From Bacteriovoracaceae bacterium UBA7317 (GTDB lineage Bacteria > Bdellovibrionota > Bacteriovoracia > Bacteriovoracales > Bacteriovoracaceae), in the NCBI GenBank assembly GCA_002474345.1, contig DKQD01000109.1:16808-44086 (forward strand): a DNA stretch of 27,279 nt, written 5' to 3'. Position 1 is the first letter of the stretch. Every line of letters starts with the position of its first letter. This document shows, piece by piece, positions 8,287 through 15,743 of the stretch. The position numbers and the translations under genes are program-made. The notes beneath the pieces were generated by a model. It ran no database searches and was not told the origin of the DNA. It saw only the letters and a list, made by a program, of their open reading frames with translations.

Positions 8287-9744
8287 ATGAAACATTCAAA
8301 TTACTTAGATAAAGAGCAACTACTTTTAAAGAAACAAAGCATAAAAAAGATATTTTTTTATAGAATATGTGGCACGGGAATGGGAGCCGCTGCCATTTTA
8401 TTAAAAGAAGCAGGGTATATTGTGGAAGGGGGTGATACTCAATTTAAGCCACCAATGAGTGATTATTTAAAGTCTACTCAAATCCCTTTAATTGATTTGT
8501 TGGATGTGGATTCAGAATATTTAAGAGGCTTTGACCTTATCGTTGTTGGTAACGTAGTTTCTAAAAAAAGTCCTGATGCCCAGTTAATTGAAAGTTTGGG
8601 TGTAAATTTCTGCTCTTTTCCTGCCAGTTTGGGAGCTTTTATTTTAAAAGAAAGAAAAGTCGTTGGAATTTCTGGAACACATGGAAAGACCACAACAACA
8701 TATCTTATGTCTCAAGTTTTTAAAAATTTAGGTTTTAATCCCGGTTATTTTATTGGAGGAGTCCTAAATGAAGGTCCATGTGCTAATTTAGGAAATTCAG
8801 ATTATTTTTTTATTGAATCTGATGAATATGACTCTGCCTATTTTGAAAAATATTCAAAGTTTATAAATTATGAAATCGATGATTTAGTTTTGACCTCTCT
8901 AGAGTTTGATCACGCAGATATTTATTCGAGTCTTGAAGAAATAAAAGATCAATTTAGGAGGCTTCTTGGCCAAATTAATGATGGAGTTATAATTGCGAAC
9001 TCAGATTATGAATCTGTATTAAGTCTTTATGGAGAGTTCCCTGAAAATAATAATTGGTTATTTTACTCAGAAGAAAAAAAACCTAGATTAGAAATCATAG
9101 GTAATAAGGTGGGTGATGAAGACCATAGGACTGTCTTTAAACTGCTCATAGAAAATAAGGCCCAACAATTTGAAACTAATTTAACAGGTATCCAAAATAT
9201 TCTTAATTTATCATCAGTTATTTTGTTTGCCGTAACTGAAGGAATCTCAATTAAAGAAGTTCAAAAAGCAATTTTAGATTTAAAAATGGTGAAGAAGAGG
9301 CAGGAAGAAAAAGGCTTTTTCCAAGGAGCAAGGATTATTGATGATTTTGCGCATCATCCTAGGGCCATAAGGATGACAATTGATTCTATTAAGAAAAAGT
9401 ACCAAGGCAATGATGTAGTGGTTGCTTTAGAGCCTTGTTCCGCAACTTCAAGGAGCTCACTCTTTCAAATGGAGTATGTTAAGGTTCTTTCAAATGTAAA
9501 CACTGTTATTTTAGTTGAGCCCCAATCTCAAACGACAGCAAAAAATTACAATCAATTAGATTGCAATAAACTTGTTAAAGACCTCCAAAATGGAGATAAA
9601 AGAATATATTTAGTAAAAGAAATTTCTGAACTAAAAGAGAGCTTAAAAAGAGAAGCTATGTTAGGAAAAGTGATTCTCTTTTTATCAAATGGACAGTTTT
9701 TGGGACTCTGGGAGTCAGACTTTTCAGAGTCACTGTATTTTTAA
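8287..9744 (+). CDS. mpl: UDP-MurNAc:L-Ala-gamma-D-Glu-meso-DAP ligase (Mpl)
   Basis: A 485-residue Mur-ligase-family protein. Mpl attaches recycled tripeptide (L-Ala-gamma-D-Glu-meso-DAP) to UDP-MurNAc in the cytoplasm, returning cell-wall turnover products to precursor synthesis. Evidence: a Rossmann-like N-terminal domain with RICGTGMGAAAILLKEAGY; the ATP loop GTHGKTTTT (about 130-138); FIESDEYDSAYFEKYSKF, the Mpl/MurC-type metal and substrate region; and IIDDFAHHPRAIRMTI in the C-terminal half. The acidic FIESDEYDSAYF segment and the opening favour Mpl over MurC. The start is set by AGGAA about 9 nt upstream. The pairing with a serine hydrolase just upstream hints at a small recycling module. 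Confidence 0.92.
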   Translation: MKHSNYLDKEQLLLKKQSIKKIFFYRICGTGMGAAAILLKEAGYIVEGGDTQFKPPMSDYLKSTQIPLIDLLDVDSEYLRGFDLIVVGNVVSKKSPDAQLIESLGVNFCSFPASLGAFILKERKVVGISGTHGKTTTTYLMSQVFKNLGFNPGYFIGGVLNEGPCANLGNSDYFFIESDEYDSAYFEKYSKFINYEIDDLVLTSLEFDHADIYSSLEEIKDQFRRLLGQINDGVIIANSDYESVLSLYGEFPENNNWLFYSEEKKPRLEIIGNKVGDEDHRTVFKLLIENKAQQFETNLTGIQNILNLSSVILFAVTEGISIKEVQKAILDLKMVKKRQEEKGFFQGARIIDDFAHHPRAIRMTIDSIKKKYQGNDVVVALEPCSATSRSSLFQMEYVKVLSNVNTVILVEPQSQTTAKNYNQLDCNKLVKDLQNGDKRIYLVKEISELKESLKREAMLGKVILFLSNGQFLGLWESDFSESLYF

Positions 9745-9825
9745 ATATTACCTTTTACCAACCTATTTATATAACTGAGCATCCTTTTCAAGCCTCTATC
9801 ATGTAAGCCTTATTGCAAAAAGTCA

Positions 9826-9854
9826 TTGAACTGATCCATTAAAAAAGGTATAGT
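9826..9854 (+). promoter_or_regulatory. Sigma70-type promoter for metK
   Basis: TTGAAC (9826-9831) and TATAGT (9849-9854) with the ideal 17 bp spacer, placing a start site near 9861 and a leader of about 34 nt before the metK ATG. This is the best promoter match in the window. The leader is too short for any known SAM riboswitch. Confidence 0.6.
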
Positions 9855-9855
9855 C

Positions 9856-9872
9856 TCCAAACTTAATTTGGA
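9856..9872 (+). repeat. Perfect inverted repeat over the predicted metK start site
   Basis: TCCAAA (9856-9861), 5 bp CTTAA, TTTGGA (9867-9872): perfect 6 bp arms. It spans roughly -5 to +12 relative to the start site predicted from the promoter above. It could be an operator for a dimeric repressor, or a short 5' hairpin. No known SAM-box or MetJ-box sequence is recognised in it. Confidence 0.4.
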
Positions 9873-9883
9873 ATTAGAAACGT

Positions 9884-9890
9884 GGAGAAG
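9884..9890 (+). promoter_or_regulatory. Ribosome binding site that sets the metK start
   Basis: GGAGAAG lies 4 nt before ATG 9895. This supports [12 protein letters not shown] as the real N-terminus rather than the upstream in-frame TTG at 9868, which has no site of its own and falls inside the inverted repeat. Confidence 0.7.
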
Positions 9891-9894
9891 TTAT

Positions 9895-11058
9895 ATGATA
9901 AAAGATTATATTTTTACTTCTGAATCAGTTACAGAGGGTCACCCGGATAAAATGGCTGATGGAATTAGTGATGCTGTTCTTGACGCTATGTTGGAACAAG
10001 ACCCCCATTCAAGGGTTGCCTGTGAAACTATGATAACCACAGGAATGGTTGTTCTCGCAGGGGAAATAACCTCCAAGTCAAATGTAGATTTTCAAGAAGT
10101 TGTAAGAAAAAAAGTTTTAGATATTGGTTATGATGATTCAGCTAAAGGCTTTGATGGAAACACCTGCTCAGTTTTAGTTAGTCTGGATAAGCAGTCACCT
10201 GATATAGCTCAGGGCGTTAACCAAGGGGAAGGCTCATATAAGGAACAAGGAGCTGGAGATCAAGGTTTAATGTTCGGTTACGCTGTTAATGAAACTAAAT
10301 CTTATATGCCTCTGACCATTGACCTTTCCCACCAGCTTTCCAAGAGGTTGACTGATGTAAGAAAAACTGGGGTCATACCAGAGTTAAGGCCGGATGGAAA
10401 AACTCAGGTTTCAGCAGAGTATGCTGATGGTGTGCTTAAAAGAATAGAAGCAATTGTTGTTTCCTCTCAGCACTCCGAAAATTTCTCTTTAAAGCAGGTA
10501 CAAGAATCCATAAGAGAGGAAGTAATTAATAAAACCGTTCCTGCTGAGCTTATGGATGAAAAAACTAAAATTTATATTAATCCAACTGGTAAATTCGTCA
10601 TTGGTGGTCCTATGGGGGACTGTGGTCTAACTGGAAGAAAAATCATTGTAGATACTTACGGTGGTCATGGTGCTCATGGCGGGGGAGCGTTTTCAGGAAA
10701 AGATCCCTCGAAGGTTGATCGGTCTGCCGCTTATGCGGCTCGTCAGGTAGCCAAACACGTTGTTGCAGCTGGGTTGGCCGATAAGGCTTTAGTCCAGGTT
10801 GCCTATGCCATTGGTGTTGCAGAGCCAATGTCATTTTTAGTTGATACTTATGGGACTGAAAAAGTAAGTCTTGATAAAATTAACAGCTCCATTTCAGAAG
10901 TTTTTGATATGAGGCCAAAATCAATTATAGACAGATTAGGCTTACTTAAGCCTATTTATTTACCAACATCTTCCTATGGGCATTTCGGGCGGACCTCTGA
11001 AAAAAGCTTCCCTTGGGAAAAGTTGGATAACCTCGAAAAGTTAAAGTCGCTATTCTAA
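9895..11058 (+). CDS. metK: S-adenosylmethionine synthetase
   Basis: A 387-residue enzyme that makes S-adenosylmethionine from methionine and ATP in the cytoplasm, feeding methylation reactions such as that of RsmE. Signature elements: [20 protein letters not shown] near the N-terminus (ATP and Mg2+ contacts), [12 protein letters not shown], and [15 protein letters not shown] with [18 protein letters not shown] (the glycine-rich P-loop-like element and K+ site region). Length is typical (about 380-400). The start is chosen at ATG 9895 because GGAGAAG precedes it and the conserved sequence begins there. It appears to be a single-gene unit with its own promoter (9826-9854) and a hairpin just downstream. 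Confidence 0.98.
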   Translation: MIKDYIFTSESVTEGHPDKMADGISDAVLDAMLEQDPHSRVACETMITTGMVVLAGEITSKSNVDFQEVVRKKVLDIGYDDSAKGFDGNTCSVLVSLDKQSPDIAQGVNQGEGSYKEQGAGDQGLMFGYAVNETKSYMPLTIDLSHQLSKRLTDVRKTGVIPELRPDGKTQVSAEYADGVLKRIEAIVVSSQHSENFSLKQVQESIREEVINKTVPAELMDEKTKIYINPTGKFVIGGPMGDCGLTGRKIIVDTYGGHGAHGGGAFSGKDPSKVDRSAAYAARQVAKHVVAAGLADKALVQVAYAIGVAEPMSFLVDTYGTEKVSLDKINSSISEVFDMRPKSIIDRLGLLKPIYLPTSSYGHFGRTSEKSFPWEKLDNLEKLKSLF

Positions 11059-11084
11059 GTTCTTGAAATTGAAGTCCAGTTAGG

Positions 11085-11121
11085 GCACCCTTAAATAAAG
11101 TCTCAACTTTTTTAAGGGTGC
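11085..11121 (+). terminator. metK: Strong hairpin after metK, possible terminator with weak U-tract
   Basis: GCACCCTTAAA (11085-11095) and TTTAAGGGTGC (11111-11121) pair perfectly over 11 bp around a 15-base loop. It lies 27 bp past the metK stop codon. The bases after the stem are TAATTAATAAAG, not a clean T-run, so intrinsic termination may be partial; the stem could also act as an mRNA 3' end stabiliser. Confidence 0.5.
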
Positions 11122-11150
11122 TAATTAATAAAGATACTGGATATTAACTT

Positions 11151-11393
11151 GTGGATTTTACGTTTTTTTTAGTAAAGTACATCCCTTTTTGGTGTGTTCC
11201 CTGCTCTCTTATTGGTTATCAATTTGGTTATTTATATAGGCTCAAGGGTCTTAATCTAATAGCATTCTTGTTTTTTGGCGCTGCTGTTTTCTGCTCTATT
11301 TTAATTATTTATTACTTTTGGACAGGGGGGCCAGTCAAAGCGGTTGAGGTTTTAGACAACTTTGTTAGAGATGCAATCCGTTATTTAAGATAA
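11151..11393 (+). CDS. Small hypothetical membrane protein
   Basis: An 80-residue protein with two hydrophobic segments (about residues 4-27 and 34-57) separated by YLYRLKG and followed by a soluble tail of about 23 residues ending RDAIRYLR. This looks like a two-helix inner-membrane protein with both ends on the same side. It starts with GTG at 11151 without a convincing Shine-Dalgarno sequence, which lowers confidence in the exact start. It lies just after the metK hairpin and 24 bp before the first AAA+ regulator gene, so it may be the first gene of that unit. The family was not recognised and no function is proposed. Confidence 0.6.
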   Translation: MDFTFFLVKYIPFWCVPCSLIGYQFGYLYRLKGLNLIAFLFFGAAVFCSILIIYYFWTGGPVKAVEVLDNFVRDAIRYLR

Positions 11394-11417
11394 ATCAATT
11401 TCAGCAGGAATAAAATT

Positions 11418-12863
11418 ATGGATGATTTTAATTTTTTGCATAGCTCTTTAGTAAGAGAGAATAGCCCTGATCTATTTAATTTAAAAAATAGCTTTTCAAA
11501 AAACTATTTTTCCCAAGTAACTTTTGTTTTTGTAGGTAAAGATCATAGGAGTTTATTGGATAAATCATTCAATATCGAATTAAAGATAAATTGGGACTTA
11601 ATTTATACTAAAAGCCTCGAAGTTTTTTGCCGTCTAAGAGAAATAAATAATTATTCAATTTTTATAATGGATGTAAGCAATAAGAATGTTAATAAAGAAA
11701 TAAATCACTTAAGAGAATTTAAATCAAGAAGTAATATTTTCGATTTAATCTTGGTGGAGGGAGATATTTCGGTACAGAATTTAGCTTCAATTGTAAAGAC
11801 AGAGAAGTGTAGGTTGCTTGAGTCGGAAATAGAAAAAAATAATTTGGAGAATTTAATTTCTAAAATAGTGGAAGGTAGGAAGAAGGAATTAAAGGATTTA
11901 AAAAAAAGGAACCTATTAATTAGTGGGCATGAAGTTATTAGCAAAGATGTACTAATTCCAGAAAGTTTATATGGTGGCAGTTTCAAAAATGCTTTAAGGG
12001 TCTGCTTAGAAAGCTTCAACGGAGGAAATGATAATATTTTTTTCATTTGGGGCGGAAAAGGGGTAGGTAAAAAGAAATTAGCCGAGCTCATCCATTTAAA
12101 TTCTTCTAAGTGTGATAAAGATATAAAATTTGTAAATATTAGGTCAATTCCAAAAGATTACTTGGATAATTACTTTTTTGATAAAAAAAGGGGGGCTTTA
12201 GAGGACTCCTCTACCGGAACAATATGCTTAGTTAATATTAGAATAATAGATTTAGAAGATAAATTGGTGTTAAAAAATATAATAGAGAAGAAAAAGCGTT
12301 TTTCAAATTTAATAATTATATTGCAGGAAGAAGAACAAAGTAAAATTGAGATAAATTTAGATGGAGTTTTAAAGTCTGTATTTTTAAAATCAAATATTCA
12401 ATTACTGCCTCTTAAAGATAGAAAAGACGAGCTTAAGCCTTTACTAAAACATTATTTAATAAAGTTCCAAAAGTTTCACAATAATTATTTTTCTATAAGT
12501 GAGAAGGTTTTTCACTCACTAAAAAATTATCATTGGCCTGGAAATTTAATCGAGTTGGAAAATTTAATTGAAGGAATTTGTGCGACTTTTGATAAAAAAG
12601 AATTAGAGTTAGAGGATTTACCACAAAAATACGTTAAGGAATTAAATTATGATAAAGAATTGGATATTAATTTTGGAGGCGAAGGAATAGATTTGAATGA
12701 TTATTTAAAAAAGATTGAGACAAAGTTGATAAAAAAGGCATTGGAAAAAACAAATGGAAATAAGAATAGAGCATCAAAATTATTAAGTTTAAACAGGACG
12801 ACTCTAATTGAAAAAATGAAAAAGAGAAGTATTAATAGAAATTATCCCAGTGTAGAAAATTGA
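11418..12863 (+). CDS. Degenerate enhancer-binding-protein-like regulator (pseudo-receiver, AAA+, Fis HTH)
   Basis: A 481-residue protein built like an NtrC-family sigma54 activator but with key parts lost. The N-terminus (about 33-125) has receiver-like beta strands (VTFVFVG, YSIFIMDVS with D85) but lacks the paired acidic residues and the conserved lysine, so a pseudo-receiver is likely. The AAA+ core keeps a P-loop, GGKGVGKKKLAELIH (212-226). The GAFTGA loop is deleted: FDKKRGALEDSSTGT runs straight into the Walker B strand, which reads TICLVNIR instead of ending in D-E. Sensor II WPGNVREL is WPGNLIEL, losing its arginine. The C-terminus (about 435-470) is an intact Fis-type helix-turn-helix (NGNKNRASKLLSLNRTTLIEKMKK). 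It probably binds DNA but does not remodel sigma54. CAGGAA about 7 nt upstream supports the ATG. Confidence 0.82.
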   Translation: MDDFNFLHSSLVRENSPDLFNLKNSFSKNYFSQVTFVFVGKDHRSLLDKSFNIELKINWDLIYTKSLEVFCRLREINNYSIFIMDVSNKNVNKEINHLREFKSRSNIFDLILVEGDISVQNLASIVKTEKCRLLESEIEKNNLENLISKIVEGRKKELKDLKKRNLLISGHEVISKDVLIPESLYGGSFKNALRVCLESFNGGNDNIFFIWGGKGVGKKKLAELIHLNSSKCDKDIKFVNIRSIPKDYLDNYFFDKKRGALEDSSTGTICLVNIRIIDLEDKLVLKNIIEKKKRFSNLIIILQEEEQSKIEINLDGVLKSVFLKSNIQLLPLKDRKDELKPLLKHYLIKFQKFHNNYFSISEKVFHSLKNYHWPGNLIELENLIEGICATFDKKELELEDLPQKYVKELNYDKELDINFGGEGIDLNDYLKKIETKLIKKALEKTNGNKNRASKLLSLNRTTLIEKMKKRSINRNYPSVEN

Positions 12864-12909
12864 GCAACCTACTACGATGAAGGTGTTTTTAAGTGTCAAA
12901 AAAAATTGA

Positions 12910-12924
12910 TGGAAAAATATTCCA
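12910..12924 (+). repeat. Inverted repeat upstream of the TPR gene
   Basis: TGGAA (12910-12914), 5 bp, TTCCA (12920-12924), in the 147 bp gap between the first AAA+ regulator and the TPR gene, about 110 bp before the TPR start. It could be a regulator binding site, for instance for the Fis-type domain encoded next door, but 5 bp arms in AT-rich DNA can be chance. The rest of the gap is A-rich and shows no sigma28 or sigma54 promoter. Confidence 0.25.
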
Positions 12925-13034
12925 CAAGAAATAATTTCCTTTAAAAAAAATAAAAAAAAGGTAAAATTTTAATTGTCTTAAGTTCAGGAAGAACGAGATT
13001 CAATATATAAATGAAACAGGAAGTTTCAAGAACC

Positions 13035-15719
13035 ATGGCGGCGAAAAAACTCAAAATTTTGACGCTTTTATTGTCTTTGGCATTTTTTTCTGTAGTAGAA
13101 GGCAAAGTTCTAACTCAGAAAAAGATGAAGGATAATTTGAGATGGGAACTAAAAGTTTCAAAAGGTCAAATATTATTAAATAGTGACCAAAAATCTTTTA
13201 GTTTAAAAACTTTAAACTATCAATTATATAGAAAAATCGTTGAAGATCTCCAAAAAATAAAACTACACAAGTACTACTTCAAAAAAATAGATCTAGATGA
13301 TGGCAAAAATGCAGATAATCACTCTGTAATAAAAATACATTTTTCTGAAAATAGCGTAAAAAACTTTTCTTTTTATAAATCGAGAGATGAAAAATATGTT
13401 ATTGATTTTTGGTCAAAAGATTCAGGAAACAAAAAAGTATTAAATATAAAATCAAAAAACAAAAAAAAATTAATTCCAAAAAATAAATTAAAAACTGGGA
13501 AAGTAACAGACAAAAAAAATATCAGTAAAAATAAAAATTTAAAAAAGAAAAAAGAACCTAAAAAAATAAAAAGAATAATTAATAAAGAAATTTCAAAATT
13601 AAAAGGATTTAGAGATTTTAGGTATGGGTCCTCTTTTTTCTGGAATTATAAAGCGATGTCTCCAACATATAAAGAGCTAATAGATGTTAGCAATAAAACC
13701 GCCGACTTTTTTTATAAAATTAAAGATAGGAACTATAGTAAAAATGATAAAGAAGCTCATCTTCAGTTAACAATTAATTTGTACAGAAAAAAGAAATATG
13801 GACTAATGAATAGGTCTATAAAGTTATTTGAAAACAAGTATGGTGTTGGCGAGTTTTTGGAATTTCATAATTTTATTAAAGCCAATGCCATTTTAAAAGA
13901 TAACATAAATAAGGGAAATAGAAAGCCTTTAAAAGCCGCAATAAATATTTTAAGTTCTATTGCAAAGAAGACGGATGATTATGAGCTTTCAAAAGGAATA
14001 TTAAAATATATAGTTTCTTATTATACATATCTAAATGAAGAAGTGTTAGCACTAGAGGCTGCAAAAAGTCTTTATGTAAAGTCAAGATCAAATTTTGATT
14101 TTGAGGAAAGTACATATGCTGCTGAAATAATTTTATCAAAGTTATCTTCTTTAAATCAATTGAACAAAATAAATGAACTTCTTAGAGAAAAAGAAATAGT
14201 TGATCTTTTGCCAAAGCAAAAGGTCTTTGCATATCAATCTTTTATTCTTCTAAAGTCCAATAAGGAAAAGGATTTAATTGCTCTCTATGAAAAAGAATTA
14301 AAAAACATGGCTAAGCCGATAGCAAAAGAATTTCTTTTTAATACAGCTGAAGCATACTTTCGATTGGGTAAATATAAGAAAGCAATAAAAATATTTGATG
14401 AATTTTTGACCAATTATTCTTTCTCAAAAAGAAGTGGTCAAGCCCATTTAAGAATCTCTTTATCTTATGAAATTTTAGATAAGGATTCAAAAAGTATTTC
14501 AGAGCTTTACAAAAATACAATAAACAAAGCCAATGATTTTGAAACATCATATGAAGCAAAAATTAGATATGTAGCGTTTGAAAATTTAAGAAACAAAAAT
14601 ATTAGCAAGAGTAATATTGAAAAAAGAATTTTTTTAGAACTAAAAAATAAGGAATCAAGTCTGAATAAGAACTTGAAAAAATTACTTTGGCTTGTAAGGC
14701 TTAGGCTATTTATTGTGGATAAAGACTATAAAAAAGCATTAACGTATTTAAACGCTTTACCATTAATAAAAATGAAAAATAGAGAAAAGGGTGTTTTTCT
14801 AGGAGATGGAGCTGAGATAGTCGTCGGTATAATACAGGCTAATTTTTTAGCCGGTAATTTTAGTGAAGTTATAAAAGTTTGGGAAATTTATAAGGACTTA
14901 TATGTAAATAAAGTGGGCCATGATCCTTTTTTGAACTATTTAATAGCTCATTCATTTCTTAAATTAAAGTTTTATGACAGTTTTAGTGATTTTTATAAAA
15001 AGATAGGCGGTAGAAAGTCAAAATATAAGAGAACTTTCCCTATATGGGTAGAAAGAATAAAAGTAAAAAATATAATGGATGAATTAAGAATATTTAAAGA
15101 CTTTTCAGTAGGCGATTTGGTTCAAGCAAGAAAGGATATAAAAAGTTTTATTAAGAAGAATCCCAAAAACAATAGGGGAAATCTTTTTTTAGCAAAACTA
15201 AATTATAAAGAAGGAAAATTTAAAGAAAGTATAAAAGATTTTGAGAGATATTTTACAAATTTAAAAGGCGATGTCTCGGCTTCTCAGAATGAACTTGCTG
15301 ATATCATAAACGAATATACTGGGTCTTTATATGAATTAGGAGAAATTGAAAAGTTTAAAAAAATGGGAAAGGCTTTTGTTAAAGATGTAAAAAATCTAAA
15401 TAAGAAAAATAATCTTTTAAAATCAAGCGTGGAAAGATTATCTTACTTGATTTTAGAGTTAGATTTTTCGAAAGACGACCCTGAAATAAATTTAAGCTTG
15501 GAGAAAAGAATAAAAGAATTTGTAAAAAATAATCCAAAAAGCATTTATATGGATCGATCAAACTATCTTTTGGGTATGGTTTTAATTAGAAATAGAAATG
15601 ATGAAGAGGGTGAAAAGATTCTTAGGTCAATTTTGGAAAAAGAAAGTGCACCGATAATGTTAAAAGAATTAGTGAATTCAAAATTAACTGAATTAAAAAT
15701 AAGTAAAAGAACAATTTAA
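13035..15719 (+). CDS. Large exported TPR protein with basic linker, flagellar-region gene
   Basis: About 894 residues. An N-terminal signal peptide (AAKKLKILTLLLSLAFFSVVEG) implies export to the periplasm or outer membrane. Positions below count from ATG 13011. Residues about 43-137 form a small beta-rich domain ending ENSVKNFSFYKSRDEKYVIDFWS, reminiscent of an AMIN domain but not certain. Residues 141-198 are an extremely lysine-rich linker. The remainder is helical with TPR-like repeats, clearest at FNTAEAYFRLGKYKKAIKIF (about 443-462) and GNLFLAKLNYKEGKFKESIK. ATG 13035 is preferred over 13011 because GGAAG lies 11 nt upstream of it and it gives a more usual signal peptide; 13011 has no usable ribosome site. 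It sits between two regulator genes and just before flgB, so a role in flagellar assembly or positioning is plausible. The family was not recognised. Confidence 0.78.
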   Translation: MAAKKLKILTLLLSLAFFSVVEGKVLTQKKMKDNLRWELKVSKGQILLNSDQKSFSLKTLNYQLYRKIVEDLQKIKLHKYYFKKIDLDDGKNADNHSVIKIHFSENSVKNFSFYKSRDEKYVIDFWSKDSGNKKVLNIKSKNKKKLIPKNKLKTGKVTDKKNISKNKNLKKKKEPKKIKRIINKEISKLKGFRDFRYGSSFFWNYKAMSPTYKELIDVSNKTADFFYKIKDRNYSKNDKEAHLQLTINLYRKKKYGLMNRSIKLFENKYGVGEFLEFHNFIKANAILKDNINKGNRKPLKAAINILSSIAKKTDDYELSKGILKYIVSYYTYLNEEVLALEAAKSLYVKSRSNFDFEESTYAAEIILSKLSSLNQLNKINELLREKEIVDLLPKQKVFAYQSFILLKSNKEKDLIALYEKELKNMAKPIAKEFLFNTAEAYFRLGKYKKAIKIFDEFLTNYSFSKRSGQAHLRISLSYEILDKDSKSISELYKNTINKANDFETSYEAKIRYVAFENLRNKNISKSNIEKRIFLELKNKESSLNKNLKKLLWLVRLRLFIVDKDYKKALTYLNALPLIKMKNREKGVFLGDGAEIVVGIIQANFLAGNFSEVIKVWEIYKDLYVNKVGHDPFLNYLIAHSFLKLKFYDSFSDFYKKIGGRKSKYKRTFPIWVERIKVKNIMDELRIFKDFSVGDLVQARKDIKSFIKKNPKNNRGNLFLAKLNYKEGKFKESIKDFERYFTNLKGDVSASQNELADIINEYTGSLYELGEIEKFKKMGKAFVKDVKNLNKKNNLLKSSVERLSYLILELDFSKDDPEINLSLEKRIKEFVKNNPKSIYMDRSNYLLGMVLIRNRNDEEGEKILRSILEKESAPIMLKELVNSKLTELKISKRTI

Positions 15720-15733
15720 AATGTCTTGGTGAC

Positions 15734-15740
15734 AGGAGGT
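15734..15740 (+). promoter_or_regulatory. Ribosome binding site that sets the second regulator's start
   Basis: AGGAGGT, the strongest Shine-Dalgarno sequence in the region, lies 3-4 nt before ATG 15744. It rules against the upstream TTG at 15726, whose product would be translated through this site. The site is 15 bp beyond the TPR gene stop, so the two genes are probably cotranscribed. Confidence 0.7.
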
Positions 15741-15743
15741 CTT

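Noticed and set aside
8369..8390. GTGGCAC...GGGAGCCGC as a sigma54 promoter
   Set aside because: It lies within the mpl coding sequence encoding the conserved glycine-rich GTGMGAA loop; the second element does not match.
9868..9894. N-terminal extension of MetK from TTG 9868 (MELETWRSY...)
   Set aside because: It has no ribosome site, lies across the inverted repeat at the predicted transcription start, and the conserved MetK sequence starts at ATG 9895 behind GGAGAAG.
9745..9894. SAM riboswitch upstream of metK
   Set aside because: The predicted leader is only about 34 nt, and I see no SAM-I, SAM-II or SAM/SAH riboswitch core in the 150 bp gap.
11190..11204. WCVPC in the small membrane protein read as a thioredoxin-like active site
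   Set aside because: It lies inside a hydrophobic predicted membrane helix in an 80-residue protein with no thioredoxin fold; resemblance is likely chance.
12864..13010. Sigma28 or sigma54 promoter ahead of the TPR gene
   Set aside because: Neither a TAAA-N15-GCCGATAA-type nor a TGGCAC-N5-TTGC-type element is present; only A/T-rich chance -10 matches.
13430..13605. Poly-A-rich stretch in the TPR gene as a frameshift or sequencing error region
   Set aside because: The reading frame stays open with a coherent lysine-rich composition on both sides and the downstream TPR frame continues unbroken.
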